Shown: positions 7,496 through 15,671 of the stretch, piece by piece
Position numbering within the stretch: the first letter of the stretch is position 1
How the letters are laid out: each line of letters starts with the position of its first letter
Origin: DASYHS01 sp035998295
GTDB taxonomy: Bacteria > Pseudomonadota > Alphaproteobacteria > Azospirillales > Azospirillaceae
Direction: 5' to 3'
DNA length: 64,000 nucleotides
Assembly (NCBI RefSeq): GCF_035998295.1
Contig: NZ_DASYHS010000279.1
Location: 1-64,000, forward strand
Program-made: the position numbers and the translations under genes
Notes under the pieces: model-generated
Told to the model about the DNA's origin: nothing
Seen by the model: only the letters and a program-made list of their open reading frames with translations
The model's database searches: none

Positions 7496-8439
7496 TGCAG
7501 CCCGGACTCGGCCGGCGCCTCTCCCGCGAGGAGCGGCTCCTGTTCCTGGAGCAGTTCGCGGCGATGGCGTTCGCAGATCCAGGGCAGGCCCGTGTAGCGC
7601 TGGGCCGGCTCCGGATGCGTCAGGTCGGGGCCCGTCCGCGCGAGCCGGTCGAGGCACAGCGGATAGGGCTGGCCGCCGAGCACCGTCCGCTCGATGGGGT
7701 CGTCGATCCTTCCGAGACGGGCGGCCGGCATTCCGACCAGGCCCAGGCAGGGAAAGATCTCCCCCGTGGTATCGACATAGACGCGCAGCCGGGCGAAGCA
7801 CGGCTGGACCGGCCGCGAGGGGATCGGCAACGTCTCGCCGGTCGTACCGTCCTTGGGGTGGATGGTGATCTGGGTGCTGAGCACGTCCGGGTAATCGAGG
7901 AGGCCCAGCTCGCGGATCCGGTCGTAGACCCCGATGAAGCCTATGTGCCCCTTGGTTCGGACGATCGCGCTGAGGATCCGGGCCAGGGCCTCCTCGTCGC
8001 CGACGACCTCGTCGCCCGCGACGGAAAGCGCCAACGTGCTGACCCCCGGGCAGGCGACGAGTTCGTTCATCCGCGGCTCGGCGGCAAGGGCCTCGTCGAG
8101 CGGGATGGTGACGGAGAAGCCGAAGCCGAGGCCCGCCGCGCGCCGGGCGACCATGCCGATTTCGGCGACGTGATCGAGCAGCCGGTCCCCGACCACCGTG
8201 ACGTCCCGGTGATAGAGCAGGTGCAGGCGCTCGTTGCGCTCGCAGCCGATCGCGACCTTGTACCAGTCGTCGAAGCGCTCGAGCCAAGCGGCCAGCAAGT
8301 CGGGGCTGGGCTCCAGACCGCCGTTCGCGTCGCTGCGGACCAGGAGAGCGACCGAGCGCAGCCACTGCGCCGCCGGCTGCCTTCCGGTCGAGAAATCAAT
8401 CGGCTTCGGCGTGCGCGCAGCAATGTGGGTCATGGTCAT
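7492..8439 (-). CDS. Degenerate radical-SAM-like partner protein (module 2)
   Basis: 315 residues, paralogous to the product of 1075-1974. Shared features are a W-x8-W-Y/F helix near residue 52-60, an L-H-L-x-Y-x-R-D segment (72-79), Q-P-C (C214), Y-V-D-x-T-G-x-x-x-P-C (C231), L-G-R-I-D-D, and the C-terminal C-E-R-H-R (C289). As in its paralog there is no CX3CX2C, but the G-x4-C spacing of a SPASM/twitch domain is kept. It overlaps the 3' end of the radical SAM gene at 8396-9511 by about 44 bases. Starts at 8439 (ATG) or 8433 (ATG) are both possible; the former is given. Always following a radical SAM gene in this locus suggests a heteromeric enzyme. Confidence 0.68.
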   Translation of the reverse strand: MTMTHIAARTPKPIDFSTGRQPAAQWLRSVALLVRSDANGGLEPSPDLLAAWLERFDDWYKVAIGCERNERLHLLYHRDVTVVGDRLLDHVAEIGMVARRAAGLGFGFSVTIPLDEALAAEPRMNELVACPGVSTLALSVAGDEVVGDEEALARILSAIVRTKGHIGFIGVYDRIRELGLLDYPDVLSTQITIHPKDGTTGETLPIPSRPVQPCFARLRVYVDTTGEIFPCLGLVGMPAARLGRIDDPIERTVLGGQPYPLCLDRLARTGPDLTHPEPAQRYTGLPWICERHRRELLQEQEPLLAGEAPAESGLQ

Positions 8440-9511
8440 CAACCGCTGTTTCGATCCGCGAGTGCTCCAGGCGATCGAGCGCCCGGCTGAGGGCACGCTG
8501 GGTCGCCTTCTCGAGTTCGTCGTCGAGCGCGCGGACGCATTCGGGATCGGAGAAGATGCGCCAGCACATGTGGCAGATCCCGTTGTACTCGCGGCCGACG
8601 TCGATCCCCGACCGTTCGAGCAGCGGCGCCAGCGCCGCGATCCCGGAGAACACGACCGTCCGCACGACCGGCGACCGGTTCAGGCGTTCCGCGATGGCGT
8701 CGAGGGACGCCTCGCGCACGTTGCCGAACACGTAGTCGGTCTGGTCCAGGCCTGCGCAGCAGGGATAGACGTTGCCCCTGGCGTTGACGGTGAGGTTCAG
8801 GACGCTGTGGCAGTTGCCCTCGATGTTGTTCTGGCGATGGAAGTCCTCGGGCGGGATCATCTTCGCCGCGCGTCCGGTCGCGAACACCGGTCCTCCGGAT
8901 ACCCGGCTGGCGCGGGCGAGCGCCTCGGGCCGCAGGAAGGACAGGGCCTCAGAATAGGAGTGCGACTTCGTGCAGAGGATGCGGAGGTTGGTCTCGATCT
9001 CGAACTCGCTGCAGGCCTCTAGGCAGTTGCTGACCGCATCGCCCGAGACATAGGGCTTGTGCCAGTAGTCCCAGCTGATTTCCATGCTGGTCACCCCGGC
9101 AGCGCGCAGGCGCTCGCAGACCGCGCGGGCGCGGTCGGGCTTGTTCGCCCAGTAGGCGTTGGTCGTGGTTGTGATGTCGAGGAAGCCCGCCTCGCGGGCG
9201 GCGGTGAACAGTTCGATGCAGCCGTCGACGTCGATGAACGCCTCGCCGCCGCTCAGGTGAAAGCGCGGGTAGAGCGTCTCGATCGTGCTGGCCTCTGCAA
9301 TCACCCGCTTGATTTCCGCCGTCGTCAGCGACTGCGTTCCCCAGGTGTCCGAGCCCTTGGGCCCTGCCGACTGGTAGCACATCGCGCATTTGGCGTTGCA
9401 GCGCGTCGTGTTCTCCACGACGAGGCCGGCATAGAAGATCGGCATGTCCTGCAACATGGCCAGCCGCACGACGGCGTCGTTCACGGCGACCGGATCGGGA
9501 GAAACCTGCAT
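8396..9511 (-). CDS. Radical SAM enzyme with SPASM/twitch-like C-terminus (module 2)
   Basis: 371 residues. CX3CX2C is C38-C42-C45, followed by a G-G-E-A-F strand. C-terminal Cys repeat the pattern of the enzyme at 2-1078: a C-H-S-V-L-N-L-T-V-N-A-R-G segment ending in P-C-C, then C-H-M-C. The two proteins align nearly end to end, including a M-E-I-S-W-D-x-W-H motif, so they arose by duplication. ATG at 9511 is chosen because it gives an N-terminus matching the paralog; an ATG at 9586 would add 25 residues without support. It starts 93 bases after the short precursor-like gene, so it is the first enzyme of the operon and probably acts on that protein. Confidence 0.85.
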   Translation of the reverse strand: MQVSPDPVAVNDAVVRLAMLQDMPIFYAGLVVENTTRCNAKCAMCYQSAGPKGSDTWGTQSLTTAEIKRVIAEASTIETLYPRFHLSGGEAFIDVDGCIELFTAAREAGFLDITTTTNAYWANKPDRARAVCERLRAAGVTSMEISWDYWHKPYVSGDAVSNCLEACSEFEIETNLRILCTKSHSYSEALSFLRPEALARASRVSGGPVFATGRAAKMIPPEDFHRQNNIEGNCHSVLNLTVNARGNVYPCCAGLDQTDYVFGNVREASLDAIAERLNRSPVVRTVVFSGIAALAPLLERSGIDVGREYNGICHMCWRIFSDPECVRALDDELEKATQRALSRALDRLEHSRIETAVDDHDPHCCAHAEAD

Positions 9512-9604
9512 GAGGGCACCGTCAGGAATAAGGCTGGCGCCGCACCTCCCGCCGGCGGCGGTCGCCGCCGGCGGAAGCGCGCGCATGGTTCCAGGGAGCC
9601 GTTC

Positions 9605-10201
9605 TCACATCGAGAATCTGCCGCCGCCGGGCATGCGGATGCCGTTCGGGCCCAGCCCCTTGAGCGCCGCGAGGTCGCTGATCTTGCTGGTGCGCACGAC
9701 CGTGACGACCGCCTCGACCACGGCGGCGGCGGCTGCCACCACGGCCGCTCCCGCCACCACCGCGGCCGGAACGGCGGCCACCGAGGCGTTGGAGCGCATG
9801 TCGAGGAAATCCTGGGCTGCCCGGCCGCCCAGCTTGCCCATCAGCGCACCATCGACATTCACGTCGAACAGGAGCCCGTTGGCCACTTCGCGGACCACGT
9901 CCGGGTCGAGAAGGACACCGTGGTCGACCGCGTAGTCCTTGGGCGACGAGGTGAACTTGCGAGCTTCGGCCGGATTGTCGATCAGGCCCTTGATGAAGGC
10001 GATCTGGGCCTCGACCGGCGATGCGCCGGCAAGCTTCACGGTCTTGGTGAGATTCTGCCGGCGCCGCGCCACCACGCGGTTGTCCGTGGCGATCTGCGCC
10101 TCGATCTGGGCGGCTTCGGGTACGCTCGATGCACCCTCGCCGGACCCGCCGGAAATGCCGCCCGCATCGTTGCCAACGCTGCCCTCGCCGAACTTCGACA
10201 T
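9605..10201 (-). CDS. Precursor-like Ala/Val-rich protein, short form
   Basis: 198 residues, no family recognised. N-terminal 30 residues are Gly/Ser-rich. Residues about 52-115 look like a helical leader (G-A-S-P at 59-62, G-L-I-D at 72-75, A-V-D-H-G-V-L-L-D-P at 91-100), loosely reminiscent of the 'G-[IV]-x-L-P' end of NHLP/Nif11-type leaders. Then comes a strikingly Ala/Val-rich run (139-169) and a C-terminal end with L-K-G-L...G-I-R-M-P-G-G-G. The same order occurs in the protein at 1975-2832. ATG at 10201 is supported by AGGGAGG about eight bases upstream. It is the first gene of the radical SAM operon, the usual place for a RiPP precursor. A membrane protein is an alternative reading of the hydrophobic run. 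Confidence 0.7.
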   Translation of the reverse strand: MSKFGEGSVGNDAGGISGGSGEGASSVPEAAQIEAQIATDNRVVARRRQNLTKTVKLAGASPVEAQIAFIKGLIDNPAEARKFTSSPKDYAVDHGVLLDPDVVREVANGLLFDVNVDGALMGKLGGRAAQDFLDMRSNASVAAVPAAVVAGAAVVAAAAAVVEAVVTVVRTSKISDLAALKGLGPNGIRMPGGGRFSM

Positions 10202-10270
10202 GATTGCCCCTCCCTGTTTCAGTCGTCGTAAGGAAGTCCCGTGATCGAGTGTTTCACGGAGGGCGGGCAA

Positions 10271-10344
10271 TACACAATCCGAAAATATACGTTTGCGGTA
10301 CTTCTTATATAATTTTATTACCTACATTTGTATGCAGGTGAGAC
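10271..10344 (-). promoter_or_regulatory. AT-rich promoter region with a lux-box-like 20-bp palindrome
   Basis: This 74-base segment is markedly AT-rich against about 70% GC around it. It lies upstream of the short precursor-like gene and directly after the TrkA-C gene stop. At 10320-10339 the plus strand reads ACCTACATTTGTATGCAGGT: 8-base arms with one mismatch and a 4-base centre, the ACCT/AGGT-ended 20-bp form of lux boxes bound by LuxR-family regulators. TATA-like stretches lie downstream on the minus strand (near 10305 and 10283), but neither sits at the ideal distance. Calling it the operon promoter is inference. Confidence 0.4.
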
Positions 10345-11115
10345 TCATCGCCCGGCTCCGGTCGTCGTCTTCTCGTTCCTCTCGACCTGCCGCTCGACAC
10401 CCACCGCCATCCTGCGCTCCGCTTCCCCCGCAAGGTCCGCACGGCGGCGGCCGAGGCGCGAGAGTTCCGGCGAGCGGCCGTAGAGGACCAGCGTGTCTCC
10501 CGGCCGGATGACGGTGTCGCCCCTGGGCGCCCCGGCATAGTGCCCGTCGGGATGGGAGACGCCGAGGACCAGCACACCCTCGTCGGGCAGGCGCATGTCC
10601 TCGAGGTTCCGGCCGGCGAGCCAACTGGCTTCCTGAACCTTCAGTTCCATGATCGCGTACTCGCCCGCGAGATGCAGGAGGCCCGCGTAGTCGCGAACGT
10701 CCAGGTCGGTATACCGCTTCAGGGCCCGGGCGATGACCCGCGACATCCACACGCCGATCCAGGGGCTGCGGGCCAGGAACCAGAGGCCGGCCAGGCCGCC
10801 GACGAGAGCGGCTACGCGCAGGAGGCCGTCCCCGCGCTCGTCCACGGTGACGAACGACAGCATCAGCGTGGAGGCGGCGGTAACCAGGCCGGCGCTGCGC
10901 AGGAACATGAGCGCGCTGACGATGCGCCGGCGCACGGGATGCCCGACCACCTGTTCGGACTCGGCCGTCGTGAACCCGGTGCCGGTCCAGGCCGACCGGG
11001 CCTGGAAACGTGCTGCCTCACGCGATATGCCGGTGAGGATCAGCGCCTCGGCGGCGACCCGCACCACGATCAGGGACAGGAACAGGACGAAGAGAAGGGA
11101 CGCGATGGCGATCAT
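10345..11115 (-). CDS. Membrane protein with TrkA-C (RCK_C) domain
   Basis: 256 residues. N-terminal hydrophobic helix (1-25), then two or three further membrane segments (about 65-125), then a cytoplasmic C-terminal domain (about 150-235) with the RCK_C/TrkA_C pattern: L-A-G-x-x-L-x-D-M-R-L-P-x-x-G-V-L-V-L-G-V, then I-R-P-G-D-T-L-V-L-Y-G. RCK_C domains bind small ligands and gate ion transport. No pore signature is seen, so this may be an accessory or sensor protein. It ends next to the promoter region of the radical SAM operon on the same strand; co-function is not shown. Confidence 0.75.
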   Translation of the reverse strand: MIAIASLLFVLFLSLIVVRVAAEALILTGISREAARFQARSAWTGTGFTTAESEQVVGHPVRRRIVSALMFLRSAGLVTAASTLMLSFVTVDERGDGLLRVAALVGGLAGLWFLARSPWIGVWMSRVIARALKRYTDLDVRDYAGLLHLAGEYAIMELKVQEASWLAGRNLEDMRLPDEGVLVLGVSHPDGHYAGAPRGDTVIRPGDTLVLYGRSPELSRLGRRRADLAGEAERRMAVGVERQVERNEKTTTGAGR

Positions 11116-11208
11116 GACCGGGCTGAAGCAACCTCCCTCGCCTGCCGACGGGCAGGTACGGAGGTTCGACCGCCGGGCCGGGAAATGGTTCCGCTTAGGG
11201 TCCTGCGT

Positions 11209-11991
11209 TCAGCCCGCGACCTCGATCACCAGCCCGTCATGGGCCGGCAGCACGCCCGGCGGCAGCATGGCGCGCACCGTTTCGTAGTCCATGGTGTGGT
11301 TCATGTGGGTCAGGAAGGCCCGCCTCGGCCGGACCCGCTCGATCCATTCCAGCGTGATCGGCAGATGCGCGTGGACGGGATGCTCCGGCGCCACCCGCAC
11401 GCAGTCGACGATCCAGGTGTCGATGCCCTCCAGCAACGCGAACGCCGTCTCGTCCAGGCGGACGACGTCGGTCGAATACGCGAAGGCCCCGATTCGGAAG
11501 CCCAGGCTGGCGCTGAACCCGTGGTCCTGCACGATCGGCGTCACCATGACTCCGCCGACCTCGACCGGCCCTTCGATGAGCCGCGGCTCGACATGCGGCT
11601 TGTAGAACATCGTCGCGCCGTAATGCAGCGGCTCGAACACGTAGCCGAAGCGGGAGCACAGGGCTTCCATCGTCTCGGCGTCGGCATAGCCCGGCAGCGG
11701 GCCGCCCGTCATGATGTTGACGCCGCGCAGGTCGTCGATGCCGTGCGTGTGATCGGCATGGCCGTGGGTCCACAGCACCGCGTCGATACGCCGGACCCGG
11801 TTCGCGATCAGCTGCTCGCGCAGGTCCGGGCTCGTGTCGATCAGGATCGCGAGGCCGTCCACCTCGACCAGGACCGACGGCCGGGTTCGCCGGTTGCGCG
11901 GGTCCGCGGGATCGCAGGCACCCCAGTCGTTGCCGATCAGCGGCACTCCGGCCGAGCCACCGCAGCCGAGGACGGTGACCCGGACCGCCAC
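11209..11991 (-). CDS. MBL-fold metallo-hydrolase (PhnP-like)
   Basis: 260 residues. The metallo-beta-lactamase motif T-H-G-H-A-D-H-T-H-G-I-D-D-L-R is present near residue 74-88, with a later conserved H (I-V-Q-D-H-G) and a C-terminal L-T-H-M-N-H-T. Layout and length match PhnP-type phosphodiesterases, which cleave cyclic phosphate esters and bind two metal ions. It follows tatD by three bases on the same strand, a common pairing after metG-tatD in Alphaproteobacteria. The start is GTG. No C-P lyase genes are visible here, so a general phosphodiesterase role is more likely than phosphonate use. Confidence 0.85.
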   Translation of the reverse strand: MAVRVTVLGCGGSAGVPLIGNDWGACDPADPRNRRTRPSVLVEVDGLAILIDTSPDLREQLIANRVRRIDAVLWTHGHADHTHGIDDLRGVNIMTGGPLPGYADAETMEALCSRFGYVFEPLHYGATMFYKPHVEPRLIEGPVEVGGVMVTPIVQDHGFSASLGFRIGAFAYSTDVVRLDETAFALLEGIDTWIVDCVRVAPEHPVHAHLPITLEWIERVRPRRAFLTHMNHTMDYETVRAMLPPGVLPAHDGLVIEVAG

Positions 11992-11994
11992 CGT

Positions 11995-12807
11995 TCAGGC
12001 CCCCGCACCCATCCCGGCCTCTTCCGCCGGGGCCGGCATCCGCGAGAACAGGCGCAGGGCGTTCTCGGTGCTGCGGCGCGCCAGCTCGGCCGGCGTCACG
12101 CCCTTGACCTCGGCCACGACCGCCGCCGTGTGGGCGACGAAGGCCGGCTCGTTGCGCTTGCCGCGCTTGGGCACCGGCGCCAGGAACGGCGCATCGGTCT
12201 CGACCAGGATGCGGTCGAGCGGGACCGTGCCGACGATCGCGCGCAGCTCCTCCGAGTTGCGGAACGTCACGATGCCCGACAGCGAGACGTAGAAGCCCAT
12301 CTCCAGCGCCTTCTCGGCCAGCGCCCGGCCCGAGCTGAAGCAGTGCAGCACGCCGTCCAGGCCCCTGCCCGCCCCCTCCTCCTCCAGGATCCGCCCGGTG
12401 TCCTCGTCGGCGTCGCGGGTATGCACGATGACCGGCAGGCCGGTGTCCCGCGCCGCGCGGCAATGGATCCGGAACGAGCGCTCCTGCGCGTCGCGCGGGC
12501 TCTTGTCGTAGTAGTAGTCGAGCCCGGTCTCGCCGATCCCGACCACCTTCGGATGGGCGGCCAACTCGGCGATCCGCTCCGCCGAGACGCCGGCGAGCTC
12601 GCTCCCGGCGTTGTGGGGATGGACGCCGACCGTGCAGTAGACGTCGGGGTAGGCCTGCGCGATCTCGCGGATGCGGTCGAACCGCGACAGGTAGGTGCAG
12701 ATCGTGATCATCCGGGCCACGCCGGCCCGGCGCGCCCGCGCCACAACCTCGTCGCGCTCGTCCGCGAAATCGGGGAAGTCGAGATGGCAATGGCTGTCGA
12801 CCAGCAT
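11995..12807 (-). CDS. tatD: TatD-family metal-dependent hydrolase (DNase)
   Basis: 270 residues from ATG 12807. Starts with the family motif V-D-S-H-C-H-L-D-F (metal-binding H-x-H), contains G-E-T-G-L-D-Y-Y (catalytic Glu), P-V-I-V-H-T-R-D-A and V-E-T-D-A-P-F-L, all hallmarks of TatD 3'-5' exonuclease-type hydrolases with a TIM-barrel fold. The stop of metG overlaps the start; a GTG one codon upstream is an alternative. The metG-tatD-MBL order is typical of the group. Confidence 0.93.
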   Translation of the reverse strand: MLVDSHCHLDFPDFADERDEVVARARRAGVARMITICTYLSRFDRIREIAQAYPDVYCTVGVHPHNAGSELAGVSAERIAELAAHPKVVGIGETGLDYYYDKSPRDAQERSFRIHCRAARDTGLPVIVHTRDADEDTGRILEEEGAGRGLDGVLHCFSSGRALAEKALEMGFYVSLSGIVTFRNSEELRAIVGTVPLDRILVETDAPFLAPVPKRGKRNEPAFVAHTAAVVAEVKGVTPAELARRSTENALRLFSRMPAPAEEAGMGAGA

Positions 12808-14375
12808 CACCGCGCACCCTCCCCGGCCGCCGGCTCAACATAGCGCGGGAACACGCCCTGCGGCGCCGGCAGCGGCGTGCCTGCGACCAGCGCGTGCTCC
12901 GGCGACAGCGCCGCGAAGCCGCGCGCGTCCGCCGGCACGGCGAGCTGGTCGAGGATGCGGGCGGACGCGTCCGGCATCACGGCCTGGGTCAGCAGGGCCA
13001 GGTGCCGGATCGTCTCCGCGAGCACGTAGAGCACGGTCGCCATGCGCGCGGGGTCCGTCTTGCGCAACGCCCAGGGCGCCTGCTCGTCGACATAGCGGTT
13101 GGCGTCGCCGATGACGGCCCAGATCGCCTCCAGCGCGCGGTGGAAGGCCTGCACGCCCAGCTCGCGCCGGCACGTCTCCAGCAGGGCGCGCGCCGCCGCC
13201 AGCAGCCGCTCGTCGGCGGGAGAGAACGGTCCGGGCTGCGGCACCGCGGCGCCGCAGTTCTTCTGGATCATCGACAGCACGCGCTGGACCAGGTTGCCGT
13301 AGTCGTTGGCGAGGTCGCCGTTGATCCGGTTCATCATGGCGCGGTGGGAGAAGTCGCCGTCGTTACCGAACGGGATCTCGCGGAGCAGGAAATACCGGGT
13401 CGGCTCCAGCCCGTAGGTGTCGACCAGCGTCTGCGGCGCGATCACGTTGCCGAGCGACTTCGACATCTTCTGGCCCTCGACCGTCCACCAGCCATGGGCG
13501 AAGACTCGCTTCGGCGGCTCCAGCTCGGCCGCCAGCAGGAAGGCCGGCCAGTAGATCGCGTGGAAGCGCAGGATGTCCTTGCCGACCATGTGCAGGTCGG
13601 CCGGCCAGTAGCGCGCGAACCCGCTCCCCTCGCCCGTCTCGGGATAGCCCGTCGCGGTGATGTAGTTCGTGAGCGCGTCCAGCCACACATACATGATGTG
13701 GTCGGGGTCGCCGGGCACCGGAACGCCCCATTTGAAGGTCGTGCGGCTGACCGACAGGTCCTTCAGGCCGGAGCGTACGAAGGCCATCACCTCGTTGCGC
13801 TTGCCCGGCGGCAGGATGAAGTCGGGATTGCGCTCGTAGAACTCCAGCAGCCGGTCCTGCCAGGCCGACAGGCGGAAGAAGTAGCTCGGCTCCTCGACCC
13901 ACTCGCATTCGGCGCCCGACGGGGCGACGCGCCTGCCGTCGGCGGTGACGGTCAGCTCGTCCTCGCCGTAGAACGCCTCGTCGCGCACGGCGTACCAGCC
14001 GGCATAGCTGCCGAGATAGATCTCGCCCCTGTCCTGCAGGCGGCGCCACAGCGCCTGGCACGCCTCGATGTGGCGCGGCTCGGTCGTGCGGATGAAGTCG
14101 TCGTTGGAGTAGTTCATGACGCGCCGGAGCGCGCGGAAGTTCTCCGATACCCGGTCCGTGAAGGTCTTGGGATCGACCCCGGCCGCCTTGGCGGACTTCT
14201 CCACCTTCTGGCCGTGCTCGTCCGTGCCCGTCAGGAACTTCACGTCCCGCCCGTCGAGCCGCATGAAGCGCGCCAGCACGTCGCAGGCGAGCGTCGTGTA
14301 GGCGTGGCCGATATGCGGCACGTCGTTGACGTAGTAGATCGGGGTCGTGATGTAGTAGGGCGTCGGCCCGGCCAT
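12807..14375 (-). CDS. metG: Methionyl-tRNA synthetase
   Basis: 522 residues, class Ia synthetase charging tRNA-Met. The HIGH motif is H21-I-G-H24; the K-M-S-K-S loop is residues 303-307. Length fits the short bacterial form without the C-terminal dimerisation EMAP domain, and no four-Cys zinc knuckle is seen in the connective peptide (it has S-G-A-E-C-E-W instead). Followed with an overlap by tatD and preceded 25 bases upstream by holB on the same strand, forming holB-metG-tatD. Confidence 0.96.
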   Translation of the reverse strand: MAGPTPYYITTPIYYVNDVPHIGHAYTTLACDVLARFMRLDGRDVKFLTGTDEHGQKVEKSAKAAGVDPKTFTDRVSENFRALRRVMNYSNDDFIRTTEPRHIEACQALWRRLQDRGEIYLGSYAGWYAVRDEAFYGEDELTVTADGRRVAPSGAECEWVEEPSYFFRLSAWQDRLLEFYERNPDFILPPGKRNEVMAFVRSGLKDLSVSRTTFKWGVPVPGDPDHIMYVWLDALTNYITATGYPETGEGSGFARYWPADLHMVGKDILRFHAIYWPAFLLAAELEPPKRVFAHGWWTVEGQKMSKSLGNVIAPQTLVDTYGLEPTRYFLLREIPFGNDGDFSHRAMMNRINGDLANDYGNLVQRVLSMIQKNCGAAVPQPGPFSPADERLLAAARALLETCRRELGVQAFHRALEAIWAVIGDANRYVDEQAPWALRKTDPARMATVLYVLAETIRHLALLTQAVMPDASARILDQLAVPADARGFAALSPEHALVAGTPLPAPQGVFPRYVEPAAGEGAR

Positions 14376-14400
14376 GTCCGGCTTCTCCGCAGCGGCAGTG

Positions 14401-15492
14401 TCAGGCAGCCGCCGCCTCCACCGCGAGCAAGGCGTTCAGCACCACCTGTTTGCGATCGAGATTGGCGCTGTCTGCGCGAGAAAAAAGGCGGTTGACCTTT
14501 TCCCACACCTCAACCCAGCGATCAAGCCCGTGTTCCCCGGCCAGGCGGCGCATCAGGTCTTCCTCGCCCGGCACCACGGGGGCCGGCAGTTCGGCCCGCG
14601 CGATGGCGCGCACGAGGCGCGACAGCCACCAAACCAGCAGGGTCGACGCCACCTCGTAGGCGGTGTCGTTGCCCCGCCGGGCGAGCTTGTCCCCGAAGGC
14701 GTGCAGCGCCACCGCGTCGAGGCGCGGCAGTTCCTCCAGCAGGCCGAGCAGCTCGCGATAGAGCGCGAGGCCGCCGGCCTCGGCCAGGTCGAGCGCGCGC
14801 CCGACGGACCCCTCCGCGAGGCGCGTGAGCGCCGTCAGGTCGTCCTCGCCCATGTCCGGCCGGTGGCGGCGAAGCAGCGCCAGCACGGTCGCGTCCGGCA
14901 GCGGGTTCAGCGCCAGCCTGCGGCAGCGCGACCGGATCGTCGGCAGCAGGCCGCCGGGATTGTCGGTGACCACGACCAGCAGGGCGCGCTCCGGCGGCTC
15001 CTCCAGGATCTTGAGGATCGCGTTCTGGCCCGCGGAATTGAGGCGGTCGGCCCCGTCCAGCACGACGACCCGCCAGCCGCCCTCGGCGGCGGTCAGCCGC
15101 AGGAAGGGCTGGATGCGGCGGACCTCGTCGACGGGGATGTCGCGCTTGAGCCGACCCTTCTTCTCGTCCATCGGCCGCTCGACCGTCAGCAGGTCGGCAT
15201 GTCCGCCGGCGGCGACCCGGCTGGCTACGGGATGGCCGGCGGGCAGGCCGAGGCCGTCGGCCGCGGGCGCGGCTCCGAACAGCCCCGCCCCGCCGTCGCC
15301 GCCCTGGGCGAGGACGAAGCGTGCGAGCCGGTAGGCGAGCGTCGCCTTGCCGATGCCCGGGACGCCGCCCAGCAGCCAGGCATGCGGCATCCGGCCGGAG
15401 TTCCAGGCGTCGAGCAGCAGCCTTTCGGACGCTTCGTGGCCGAACAGGTCGGTGGTCTGTCTCGGGTTCGGGATCGGTGCCTGGCTGCTCAC
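14401..15492 (-). CDS. holB: DNA polymerase III delta' subunit
   Basis: 363 residues. AAA+ clamp-loader subunit. Walker A G-V-P-G-I-G-K-A-T lies at 43-51; a sensor region follows (A-I-L-K-I-L-E-E-P-P), diagnostic of delta'. The start is the GTG at 15492, preceded by GGAAGGGG at about seven bases; upstream codons in frame run towards the tRNA and are unlikely to be translated. First gene of holB-metG-tatD. Confidence 0.92.
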   Translation of the reverse strand: MSSQAPIPNPRQTTDLFGHEASERLLLDAWNSGRMPHAWLLGGVPGIGKATLAYRLARFVLAQGGDGGAGLFGAAPAADGLGLPAGHPVASRVAAGGHADLLTVERPMDEKKGRLKRDIPVDEVRRIQPFLRLTAAEGGWRVVVLDGADRLNSAGQNAILKILEEPPERALLVVVTDNPGGLLPTIRSRCRRLALNPLPDATVLALLRRHRPDMGEDDLTALTRLAEGSVGRALDLAEAGGLALYRELLGLLEELPRLDAVALHAFGDKLARRGNDTAYEVASTLLVWWLSRLVRAIARAELPAPVVPGEEDLMRRLAGEHGLDRWVEVWEKVNRLFSRADSANLDRKQVVLNALLAVEAAAA

Positions 15493-15551
15493 GTCACACC
15501 CCTTCCGGCTAAGGCCGGCGTCGCGTTGGGGCAATCGGAGCGCCGCGGGAG

Positions 15552-15627
15552 TGGTGAGCGCGCTGGGGCTCGAACCCAGGACCTACTGATTAAAAGTCAG
15601 TTGCTCTACCGGCTGAGCTACGCGCTC
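15552..15627 (-). tRNA. tRNA-Lys(UUU)
   Basis: 76 nucleotides including an encoded CCA. Acceptor stem GAGCGCG/CGCGCTC, discriminator A, anticodon loop C-T-T-T-T-A-A giving anticodon TTT, and a T arm with GGTTCGAGCC. It sits between coaD and holB on the same strand. Confidence 0.96.
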
Positions 15628-15671
15628 CCGTCGGCGACCGGCGCGCACCATAGGGTCTGGCGGCGGTCGGG

